Below are positions 1 through 5,235 of a DNA stretch of 7,712 nucleotides, piece after piece; the first letter of the stretch is position 1, and each line of letters opens with the position of its first letter. The position numbers were made by a program, and so were the translations under genes. The DNA is from an uncultured Oscillospiraceae bacterium (GTDB lineage Bacteria > Bacillota > Clostridia > Oscillospirales > Acutalibacteraceae): the NCBI GenBank assembly GCA_900540305.1, contig UQFL01000074.1:1-7712 (forward strand). The letters are read 5' to 3'. The notes below the pieces were generated by a model. That model made no database searches. It saw only the letters and a program-made list of their open reading frames with translations, and was not told the origin of the DNA.

Positions 1-48
1 TCTACACTTATGCGATCGTCGGCAGCGTCAGATGTGTATAAGAGACAG
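1..48 (+). other. Untrimmed Illumina Nextera adapter (artefact)
   Basis: This stretch is synthetic library sequence, not genome. Bases 1-7 match the end of the P5 primer, bases 8-15 (TTATGCGA) match the Nextera i5 index known as S522, bases 16-29 (TCGTCGGCAGCGTC) are the Nextera read-1 adapter, and bases 30-48 are the 19-bp Tn5 mosaic end used for tagmentation. The parts occur in exactly the order of a Nextera library molecule. Genomic sequence therefore begins at base 49, and the interrupted gene next to it is broken by the end of the assembled fragment, not by biology. The index name is from memory; the adapter identity is very secure. Confidence 0.98.
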
Positions 49-446
49 GTATAGGAACTATTAAGGCAGGCTTTTGTTTCAATATAAAGATAGTCGCCTT
101 TAACATAGGGGTTGTAAAATTTCCAATCATCGTCAGTTGAACCTTTTACAAATACCCAGTCTAAAACAGAATTTTTTGAATACTGTATACCAGCCTGAGT
201 AGTACTTTGAAATTCGGACACAACTACAGGCTCGTCGAGCTTGTCTGAATTGTTTTTATTCAAAAATAATATAATTCCTATTATTACGCATATAATGCAA
301 AGGATAACAAAGTATTTTTTTCGCATACTTTTTTTATTATTTTCTAAAGTTATATTTGATGAGTTTTCATAATTATTAGTGCCGCAAGCACTGCAAAACT
401 TTTCGTCATCTGATAATGCTTTTCCGCACTCTTTGCAATAATTCAA
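49..446 (-). CDS. Zinc-ribbon single-pass membrane protein, C-terminus cut off
   Basis: The open frame runs from a TTG start at 446 to the adapter edge (132 complete codons plus two bases, no stop), so the C-terminal part is missing. TTG was chosen because an AGAGG ribosome site (456-460) lies 9 nt upstream and the protein then opens with the usual zinc-ribbon N-terminus, MNYCKECGKALSDDEKFCSACG. Cys4, Cys7, Cys18 and Cys21 form a C-x2-C...C-x2-C zinc site at residues 4-21. A polar linker (23-44) precedes one hydrophobic span at about 46-62. The rest (63-132, with many Asp, Asn, Trp and Tyr) should lie outside the cell if the zinc ribbon is cytoplasmic. No family is recognised for the outer part. 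The gene is divergent from the Xre repressor and its promoter holds a probable operator for it. Proteins of this layout are common in Firmicutes but poorly characterised; the function is unknown. Confidence 0.82.
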
Positions 447-549
447 TAGTATTTTCCTCTTTCTATCAGTCTCTTTATGATGTAGAATCACACTTTTGAG
501 TTGTTTTAATTTGCTATTGCTTTTTATAAAACTATTTAGCACATAAAAT

Positions 550-564
550 ATACCAAAACGGGAT
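550..564. promoter_or_regulatory. Degenerate second operator O2
   Basis: ATACCA-AAA-CGGGAT repeats the left arm of O1 exactly. The right arm matches at 4 of 6 positions (CGGGAT against TGGTAT). Its centre is 24 bp from that of O1, a little over two helical turns, which would allow cooperative or sequential binding of repressor dimers. It lies at or just past the predicted start of the minus-strand transcript. Confidence 0.45.
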
Positions 565-575
565 ATAATTATAAT
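564..575 (+). promoter_or_regulatory. Candidate -10 boxes of the Xre repressor gene
   Basis: Two TATAAT hexamers lie at 564-569 and 570-575, ending 39 and 33 bp before the ATG at 609. Neither has a convincing -35 box at 16-18 bp, so this would be a weak promoter. Both touch the O1 and O2 palindromes, which fits autorepression. Confidence 0.4.
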
Positions 576-599
576 ACCATTTTGGTATATTAATGTCAA
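571..599 (-). promoter_or_regulatory. Minus-strand sigma-A promoter of the zinc-ribbon gene
   Basis: Read on the minus strand, a perfect -35 box TTGACA (594-599) is followed after 17 nt by TATTAT (571-576) as the -10 box. Transcription should start near 563-565, leaving a leader of about 118 nt before the TTG codon. The spacer contains a perfect palindrome (574-588), so a bound repressor would cover the promoter. The -35 box abuts the start of the divergent regulator gene. Confidence 0.72.
574..588. promoter_or_regulatory. Palindromic operator O1 (ATACCA-TTT-TGGTAT)
   Basis: A perfect inverted repeat has 6-bp arms around a 3-bp centre, the size and form expected for a small Cro/CI-type dimeric repressor. 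It fills much of the spacer of the minus-strand promoter and overlaps the possible -10 box (570-575) of the plus-strand repressor gene. It is inferred to be the binding site of the adjacent Xre-type protein, giving repression of the zinc-ribbon gene and possibly autoregulation. Confidence 0.65.
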
Positions 600-608
600 G
601 TGATTATT

Positions 609-815
609 ATGAGATTGAAACAATTAAGAAAAGAAAAAGGAATATCGCAAGTTAAACTTGCAATGGATTTATCTGTAAATCAAAATACCATAAGCAGATA
701 TGAGAACGGTGAAAGAGAAGCTGATTATAATATGCTAATTAAAATTGCCGATTATTTTAATGTATCAGTTGATTATTTGCTTGAAAGAACAGAAAACAGA
801 ACTTTTTTGAAATAG
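609..815 (+). CDS. Small Xre/Cro-type HTH transcriptional repressor
   Basis: This 68-residue protein is essentially one lambda-repressor-like (HTH_3) DNA-binding domain. It begins MRLKQLRKEKGISQVKLA. The helix-turn-helix spans about residues 12-33, with recognition helix VNQNTISRYENGER and the family-typical ISRYENG. The C-terminal part ends IADYFNVSVDYLLER, as is usual for this family. There is no sensor or oligomerisation domain, so a ligand, partner protein or concentration alone would set its activity. The ATG at 609 gives the usual domain start; a GTG three codons upstream (600) is possible. No clear Shine-Dalgarno sequence precedes either. It is divergent from the zinc-ribbon membrane gene, and palindromes in the gap fit it as repressor of both. 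Function is inferred from the domain and the context. Confidence 0.88.
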   Translation: MRLKQLRKEKGISQVKLAMDLSVNQNTISRYENGEREADYNMLIKIADYFNVSVDYLLERTENRTFLK

Positions 816-818
816 AGT

Positions 819-856
819 AAAAAACCCGCCTGCCGAAAATCGGCAGGCGGGTTTTT
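819..856. terminator. Bidirectional intrinsic terminator
   Basis: A perfect 12-bp GC-rich stem (825-836 with 840-851) has an AAA loop. It is flanked by six A (819-824) and five T (852-856), so it works as a rho-independent terminator on both strands. It ends the Xre gene on the plus strand (stop at 813-815) and the response regulator operon on the minus strand (stop at 859-861). Confidence 0.95.
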
Positions 857-858
857 AA

Positions 859-1551
859 TCATCTTTTAAATCTGTAACCCTTGCCCCATACGGTGTGTAT
901 GAAATCAAGCGAGGGGTCGATTTCTTTTATTTTATCTCTTATTCTGTTAACATGAACGGTTACGGTTGATGTTTCACCTATTGAATCATACTGCCATATT
1001 TCGTTAAAAAGCTCCTCCTTGCTGAAAACAGTGTCGGGACTGTTTGCAAGGTGGTACAGCAGGTCAAATTCCTTGTTTGTGAGAATGATTTCTTTATCGC
1101 CTATAAATGCTCTGCGTGATTTGCCGTCAAGTTTAAGACCGTCAATTTCTATTGTCTGAATCTGTGTTTCTTTTTGCTTTGCGGTCAGCCTTTCATATCT
1201 GCTGATGTGCGCAATAACCCTTGCCACAAGTTCGCTCGGTGAAAAAGGCTTTACAATATAATCGTCAGCGCCGTAGCCGAGACCTTTGATTTTATCAAGG
1301 TCTTCTTTTTTTGCGCTAACCATAATAATGGGAATATCCTTTTTTTCTCTGACTTTTTGGCACACCTCAAGTCCGTCCATTCCTGGCAGCATTATGTCAA
1401 GAAGTATGAGACTGAAGTCGTCATTTAAAGCCTTTTCAAGCCCTGTTATTCCGTCTGCCGCCGTTTCAACCTCAAAGGAATTAACTTCAAGATAATCTTT
1501 TTCGAGGGAACGGATATTTACATCGTCCTCGATTATAAGTACTTTTTTCAT
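859..1551 (-). CDS. OmpR/PhoB-family response regulator
   Basis: This 230-residue cytoplasmic DNA-binding regulator has the normal length for the OmpR class. The receiver domain (1-118) shows the acidic pocket E8-D9-D10, the phospho-acceptor Asp52 in LLDIMLPGMDG, the switch Ser79 (MVSAKKE) and Lys101 in VKPF. A winged-helix domain (about 132-229) carries the family pattern LTNKEFDLLYHLA, then TVTVHVNRIRDKI and the ending VWGKGYRF. All catalytic residues are present. The start codon overlaps the stop of the upstream kinase gene by 4 nt (ATGA), so the two are translationally coupled and this is its cognate regulator. An AGAGGG site lies inside the end of the kinase gene. It is the last gene of the PHP-kinase-regulator operon. 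Its target genes cannot be read from the window. Confidence 0.96.
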   Translation of the reverse strand: MKKVLIIEDDVNIRSLEKDYLEVNSFEVETAADGITGLEKALNDDFSLILLDIMLPGMDGLEVCQKVREKKDIPIIMVSAKKEDLDKIKGLGYGADDYIVKPFSPSELVARVIAHISRYERLTAKQKETQIQTIEIDGLKLDGKSRRAFIGDKEIILTNKEFDLLYHLANSPDTVFSKEELFNEIWQYDSIGETSTVTVHVNRIRDKIKEIDPSLDFIHTVWGKGYRFKR

Positions 1552-3086
1552 TTGGTTTCGCCCTCTTCATTGTTTTCAATTTTTGGAAGTGAAATGAATA
1601 TTGAAAGCCCGTTTTGCGAGTTGTTCTGAGCCCATATCATACCGCCGTGAAGTTCTACTATCTGCTTGCATACGGCAAGGCCCAGTCCGCTTCCGTCGCT
1701 CACATTAGTGCGCGCTTTGTCCGCTCTGTAAAGCGTGTCAAATATTCGTGTCAGACTTTCTTGTTCAACTCCCATTCCGTTATCTGCTATTTCAAATAAA
1801 ACGGAGTGTTCATATTCTGAAATGAAAAGCGTAATTTTTCCTCTTACGCCCTCTCTGCGGTATTTGATAGAATTGGAAATTATATTGTCGATTACTCTTG
1901 AAAATCTGTCCGTATCAATTCTGAGTTTAACATCGGATTTTGTTTTGTCTTGAATTTCATAGTCAAAATTATCCTCCTTAAGAAGATTTCCGATTTCCTT
2001 TGCGTATTCCTTAAAATCGCTAAGTGAAACCTCTTCGCAGTTGAGAGTTATCGTTCCGAGTTCAAGCTTTGATATAGTTAAAAGGTCGCTGAGCATTTTT
2101 TCCATTGAGTCCGCAGAATCGTATATCGTGTTGAGATACCTTTTCTGCTTTTCAGGGGTGTCCGCAATTCCGTCTCTCAGTCCCTCAATATATCCCTTGA
2201 TTGAGGTTAGGGGAGTGCGCAAATCGTGTGCAATTCCCGCAATCATTTCTTTTTGCTGCTGGTCTGCTTTGTTTTGCCGTTCAATTGACTGTTTCACCCT
2301 CAGCCGCATATCGTTAAAGCTGACGGCAAGCTGACCAAGCTCATTTGTTGAGCGGTAATCTATTTCATATCCGAGATTGCCTTTTGCTATTTCGTTTGCA
2401 CCCTTTGTTATTTTCTCTATGGGCCCGATAATCGTTTTCGATGTCATAAGTGATAAGACAATTATGGAAATAATAAATGTAAGAATACATATGCCTAAAA
2501 TCATCCCTGCGTTGAGAGTTAAGTTGCCCACAATGTTTTCATTTGATGAGTTGAGGTCGGGCACTTCGTAATCTTTTTGAACAATGCAAATCAGATACTC
2601 TCCGCTTTGGCTTTCGGCTCGGTTTACGATTACAACACCGTCCTCGGCAAAATAATATGAGTTTTCGTCTGTTTTAATACTGTTGATTGACTGCGCCTCT
2701 TTGAAAATATTGCGTGATGGGTCTGTTGCATAAAATTCCTGCCCCTGTTTTTCTATGTAAACAAGCGCACCGTACTCTTCTATATCTGAAACGGATGATT
2801 TAAGTTTTTCCGTCTTTTCACTGTCGCTTGTATTTTCGTCAACTAAAACATCTGTGATTATATCCAAAGTCTGGCTCCATTGAATCTGGCTCAATGCGCC
2901 GTAACCCTGTGAGGATACCAGCGATATATCAAATTTGTTTTTTGTGGTGTTTACGAAAACCGCCGCAAGAGTCGACAATATCAAAATCGGCACAACAATC
3001 GCCAAAACGGATGTGATGACAATTCGTGTGTTTATTTTGAAGTTTTTTGTTTTAGACGGTATTGTGCTTTTACTTAGTTTTGCCAT
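1548..3086 (-). CDS. Membrane sensor histidine kinase with HAMP domain
   Basis: This 512-residue kinase senses an extracellular or membrane signal and phosphorylates the downstream regulator. Order of parts: transmembrane helix 1 (about 23-45), an extracytoplasmic sensor region (about 47-188) of no family I can name, helix 2 (about 192-213), HAMP (about 214-267), the HisKA dimerisation domain with H-box AGIAHDLRTPLTS and phospho-acceptor His287, and an ATPase domain. The ATPase domain shows the N-box (VIDNIISNSIKY, Asn401/Asn405), the G1 box DNGMG (435-439) and the G2 box GSGLGL (465-470). The F-box reads IFDTLYRAD where IFERFYRxD is common, a mild departure. The catalytic set is otherwise intact. 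The start ATG has an AAAGG site 6 nt upstream and lies 25 bp after the PHP gene stop, so the genes form one operon. The signal is unknown. Confidence 0.95.
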   Translation of the reverse strand: MAKLSKSTIPSKTKNFKINTRIVITSVLAIVVPILILSTLAAVFVNTTKNKFDISLVSSQGYGALSQIQWSQTLDIITDVLVDENTSDSEKTEKLKSSVSDIEEYGALVYIEKQGQEFYATDPSRNIFKEAQSINSIKTDENSYYFAEDGVVIVNRAESQSGEYLICIVQKDYEVPDLNSSNENIVGNLTLNAGMILGICILTFIISIIVLSLMTSKTIIGPIEKITKGANEIAKGNLGYEIDYRSTNELGQLAVSFNDMRLRVKQSIERQNKADQQQKEMIAGIAHDLRTPLTSIKGYIEGLRDGIADTPEKQKRYLNTIYDSADSMEKMLSDLLTISKLELGTITLNCEEVSLSDFKEYAKEIGNLLKEDNFDYEIQDKTKSDVKLRIDTDRFSRVIDNIISNSIKYRREGVRGKITLFISEYEHSVLFEIADNGMGVEQESLTRIFDTLYRADKARTNVSDGSGLGLAVCKQIVELHGGMIWAQNNSQNGLSIFISLPKIENNEEGETK

Positions 3087-3111
3087 AATTAACCTTTAAT
3101 TTGTTTTGTTG

Positions 3112-4098
3112 TTATTCAAACCAGATGGGGTTTGTAAATGCCTTGATAAACGGCGGTAGGTTTGAGGAGTTTTTACTGCCGAGGAATTTCTTTTCAACAG
3201 TATAATACAGAGATTTAAGCGGGCCTTTGAATTCATAAGTTACTTCGACACGCACAAAGCCTTTGTTTTTCACCTCGCAGGAAAATGCCATAATATCAGT
3301 TTTTACATCTACCTTTGAGGCGTAAATTACCTCTTCGTTGTTGTAAACCTTAACGGTATGGAAGGCGGGGAGTTTGGTAACGGTAACCTGAACTTCTATG
3401 CCTTTTTTAAATTCCACGGTATCGCCGATAACTGCGTCGTTACAGGTGAGTTCAATCATCGTTGAGTTCGGCGAATTTGTTATAACGCTTCTGCCTTCTT
3501 TCAGCGCTTTTAAAATAGCCTCTGATGTCTTATCCTCTGCGTAAACTATTGTTGTGGGAATTGCAATTATGTTTAAACCTGCATAATCCCTGTGATAATC
3601 AGACCCGCCGACTGCGGCGATTTTTTTGCCCATTAAAAGCTGTCTGACCCACCAATCTCTGTTTTTCATATTGTCAGAATGTTGAACGGTGTTCCAAACT
3701 TCTGCGCAGTCACAGTAAAGGTCGTCTATATCAAATCTGAAACCGCATTTTGAGCAAAACGGATGATTGAGGCAGACAACAGCGCCTGCTTTTTTGCATT
3801 CATCTATAATCTTTGCATAGTCTTCTTTTGTTTCAAGCTTGTACGGCTTTTCAACGGGCACTTTTTCGCCCCAAATATTAACATGACCGTTTTCGCCTGT
3901 AATCTCTTCACCGGGGATTATAAGCATATCCGAATCATAATAACTGTGTTCAACAGAGCTGTAATTGTGGTCTGTTATAATCATAAAATCAAGCCCTGCT
4001 GCACGGCATCTGTCAACAAGCTGTCCTTTAGTAAGATCGCCGTCACTGTTCAATGTGTGCAAATGGGTATCACCCTTATACCATTTTCTTTCAGCCAT
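3112..4098 (-). CDS. PHP-domain metal-dependent hydrolase, CehA/McbA-like
   Basis: This is a 328-residue predicted cytoplasmic metallohydrolase of the polymerase-and-histidinol-phosphatase superfamily, whose known members cleave phosphoesters or related bonds with a two- or three-metal centre. Metal ligands are visible in the expected order: His12 and His14 with Asp19 (GDTHLHTLNSDG), Asp43-His44 (ITDHN), Glu64/Glu65 (IPGEE), His111 (LNHP), and Asp167/His169 (GGSDYH). A C-terminal beta-rich domain (about 205-300) and the closing FTNPIWF motif are features of the CehA/McbA branch, not of polymerase or HisK PHP proteins. There is no signal peptide. The start has a strong GGGGG ribosome site (4105-4109) 6 nt upstream. 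It is the first gene of the operon with the kinase and regulator. The substrate is unknown, and the link with signalling is by context only. Confidence 0.9.
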   Translation of the reverse strand: MAERKWYKGDTHLHTLNSDGDLTKGQLVDRCRAAGLDFMIITDHNYSSVEHSYYDSDMLIIPGEEITGENGHVNIWGEKVPVEKPYKLETKEDYAKIIDECKKAGAVVCLNHPFCSKCGFRFDIDDLYCDCAEVWNTVQHSDNMKNRDWWVRQLLMGKKIAAVGGSDYHRDYAGLNIIAIPTTIVYAEDKTSEAILKALKEGRSVITNSPNSTMIELTCNDAVIGDTVEFKKGIEVQVTVTKLPAFHTVKVYNNEEVIYASKVDVKTDIMAFSCEVKNKGFVRVEVTYEFKGPLKSLYYTVEKKFLGSKNSSNLPPFIKAFTNPIWFE

Positions 4099-4141
4099 AA
4101 TTTACCCCCGTGTTTTATTAAAAAAGAATATTTATAATCTA

Positions 4142-4170
4142 ATACTATCATAAATTTTATAACTTATCAA
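4142..4170 (-). promoter_or_regulatory. Minus-strand promoter of the PHP-kinase-regulator operon
   Basis: On the minus strand TTGATA (4165-4170) and TAGTAT (4142-4147) are separated by 17 bp, a good sigma-A match. Transcription would start near 4135, about 37 nt before the PHP start codon. An overlapping weaker option uses the TTGAAA further upstream. No regulator-box direct repeats stand out nearby, so autoregulation by the operon's own response regulator is not evident. Confidence 0.55.
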
Positions 4171-4199
4171 TATACAGGTTTTTCAAGTGTTTTTTTGAA

Positions 4200-4232
4200 T
4201 TGTAAACCTATAAAGAATAAAAAAGTTGACAA
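4200..4232. promoter_or_regulatory. BirA-type biotin operator
   Basis: The left half-site TTGTAAACC (4200-4208) is identical to a half-site of the classic bioO operator. After 15 bp the right half AGTTGACAA (4224-4232) matches the inverse GGTTTACAA at 7 of 9 positions; flanking A and T extend the symmetry by one pair. Form and spacing fit the binding site of the bifunctional biotin ligase-repressor BirA known in Bacteria including Firmicutes. The right arm contains the -35 box of the bioY promoter, so binding of BirA with biotinyl-AMP would block transcription when biotin is plentiful. Confidence 0.85.
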
Positions 4233-4254
4233 TTTGTTTTTTGCGAGGTATAAC
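4226..4254 (+). promoter_or_regulatory. bioY promoter
   Basis: A perfect TTGACA (4226-4231), a 17-bp spacer and TATAAC (4249-4254) form a strong sigma-A promoter. The transcript should begin near 4261, about 22 nt before the bioY ATG. The -35 box lies within the right arm of the BirA-type operator. Confidence 0.85.
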
Positions 4255-4282
4255 ATTATTAGTTTTTTTCGGAGGTGCTATT

Positions 4283-4846
4283 ATGGAAAATACAGTGAAA
4301 AAGAAAAAAATAAATTTTAAAACAATAGATATTGTTTATATCGGCGTTTTTGCGGCAGTTATTGCAGTTTGTTCGTGGATACAGATTCCGCTGACAGTTC
4401 CGATTACTCTTCAAACTCTCGGAATTTGTACTGCCGCAGGTCTTTTAGGTTTTAAAAGAGGTACTTTGTCCGTTGTTGTATATGTGCTGCTCGGTCTTGT
4501 GGGCGTTCCTGTTTTTGCAGGTTTCAGCGCAGGTGTCGGCGTGATTTTCGGCGTTACTGGCGGCTATATTCTCGGTTTTATATTCACAGGCGCAATAACG
4601 GGATTTTGCGTAGACCGTTTCGGTAAAAAGCTGTCTGTCTATATTCTTTCAATGGTGGGCGGCGTTATTGCCTGCTATATTTTCGGCACCATTTGGTTTT
4701 TGATTTTCTATGCTAAAATGGGCGAACCGATGTCGTTGTGGAGTGCGCTTACAATGTGCGTGTTTCCTTTCTTAATTCCCGATGCAGTTAAAATTGCCGT
4801 TTCTGCATTTATTTGTTTAAAGATTGGTAAATATGTTAAAAATTAG
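4283..4846 (+). CDS. bioY: Biotin ECF transporter substrate-binding protein BioY
   Basis: This 187-residue integral membrane protein is the S-component that captures biotin for an energy-coupling-factor transporter. It has about six hydrophobic spans and the BioY hallmarks: PLTVPITLQTLG (36-47), FKRGTLS (57-63), GLVGVPVFAGFSAG (71-84), the glycine-rich GVTGGYILGF (90-99), and PDAVK (166-170) near the C-terminus. Length is normal for the family. The ATG was chosen for its GGAGG site (4271-4275) 7 nt upstream; an earlier in-frame TTG is part of the promoter's -35 box. No EcfA/EcfT genes are present here, so it probably uses a shared ECF module encoded elsewhere (or acts alone, as proposed for some BioY). 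A BirA-type operator over its promoter independently supports a biotin role. Confidence 0.96.
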   Translation: MENTVKKKKINFKTIDIVYIGVFAAVIAVCSWIQIPLTVPITLQTLGICTAAGLLGFKRGTLSVVVYVLLGLVGVPVFAGFSAGVGVIFGVTGGYILGFIFTGAITGFCVDRFGKKLSVYILSMVGGVIACYIFGTIWFLIFYAKMGEPMSLWSALTMCVFPFLIPDAVKIAVSAFICLKIGKYVKN

Positions 4847-5147
4847 GTATCATCATTTAAATTGTCTGCCCAGGTTTGAGGGCAGGGGCTACAGCGGCGA
4901 CTTTTGCAAAAATCTTTTGTCTGTTAAACAAAGATTAGAAAACGGGGAAGAATATGAACTCGTATGCGAAACCGACGATATATGCGTTTGCTGTCCTAAT
5001 CTCAAAAACGGCGTTTGCACAAGCGAAGATAAGGTAAACAGATACGATGTTTTGACCCGTGATAACCCCAACTCGGATATTTCAGAGATATGCTCCGACT
5101 GCAGCTGGTATTCAGTATGCAAAAAATTTCAAAAAAAGATTATATAA
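4833..5147 (+). CDS. DUF1284 cysteine-rich protein, coupled to bioY
   Basis: This 104-residue soluble protein resembles the DUF1284 family in its opening (KIRYHHLNCLP, family usually R-P-H-H-L-L-C), GRGYSGDF (17-24) and the DDICVCCP stretch (48-55). Nine cysteines (11, 25, 45, 51, 53, 54, 62, 87, 90 and 96 minus any buried free one) are too many for a plain cytoplasmic protein; the groups C51-x-C53-C54...C62 and C87-x2-C90-x5-C96 suggest an iron-sulfur cluster or zinc. The ATG at 4833 overlaps the end of bioY by 14 nt in another frame and lacks a strong ribosome site, so translation is probably coupled; a TTG at 4824 in the same frame is a less likely start. It should share the biotin-controlled promoter. 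The biochemical function of the family is unknown to me; a part in biotin use or Fe-S metabolism is only inference. Confidence 0.85.
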   Translation: MLKIRYHHLNCLPRFEGRGYSGDFCKNLLSVKQRLENGEEYELVCETDDICVCCPNLKNGVCTSEDKVNRYDVLTRDNPNSDISEICSDCSWYSVCKKFQKKII

Positions 5148-5191
5148 TTTAGTAATAAATCTTGTAAAAATTATATAAATTTAGTATAATA
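5139..5191 (+). repeat. Imperfect direct repeat of about 20 bp upstream of the SDR gene
   Basis: ATTATATAATTTAGTAATA (5139-5157) recurs as ATTATATAAATTTAGTATAA (from 5170), with one inserted A and a shift near the 3' end; the period is 31 bp. Copy one spans the DUF1284 stop codon and copy two supplies the spacer and -10 box of the next promoter. It may be a small local duplication or chance in A/T-rich sequence. Confidence 0.4.
5162..5190 (+). promoter_or_regulatory. Promoter of the SDR gene
   Basis: TTGTAA (5162-5167), a 17-bp spacer and a perfect TATAAT (5185-5190) give a sigma-A promoter with a start near 5197 and a leader of about 39 nt. No terminator is visible between the DUF1284 stop and this promoter, so some transcripts from bioY may run into the SDR gene. 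Confidence 0.78.
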
Positions 5192-5235
5192 TCTCTGTAA
5201 ATTTTCAAATAGATAAAATTACGGAGGAATATAAT

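Noticed and set aside
30..48. 19-bp Tn5 mosaic end as a sign of a natural transposon
   Set aside because: It is embedded in the full Nextera adapter with an index, so it comes from library preparation.
447..565. Riboswitch in the roughly 118-nt leader of the zinc-ribbon gene
   Set aside because: No GC-rich conserved core or convincing stem-loop set is visible; the leader is simple A/T-rich sequence.
600..856. Toxin-antitoxin or phage remnant based on the small Xre protein
   Set aside because: There is no toxin-like or phage gene beside it; the only partner is the divergent zinc-ribbon membrane protein, and a terminator follows the gene directly.
1286..2571. Several plus-strand open frames of 60-100 codons inside the kinase and regulator genes
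   Set aside because: They lie opposite strongly conserved coding domains, have no ribosome sites and encode low-complexity Ser/Ile/Leu-rich products typical of antisense shadows.
3763..4153. Plus-strand frames opposite the start of the PHP gene
   Set aside because: They are antisense to the metal-binding motifs of the PHP domain and show no recognisable domain or ribosome site.
4226..4282. Longer BioY form starting at an upstream in-frame TTG
   Set aside because: That TTG is the first three bases of a perfect -35 box within the BirA-type operator, and the ATG at 4283 has an ideal GGAGG site.
4824..4832. TTG start of the DUF1284 gene adding three residues
   Set aside because: The family start motif begins at the ATG at 4833, and there is no better ribosome site for the TTG.
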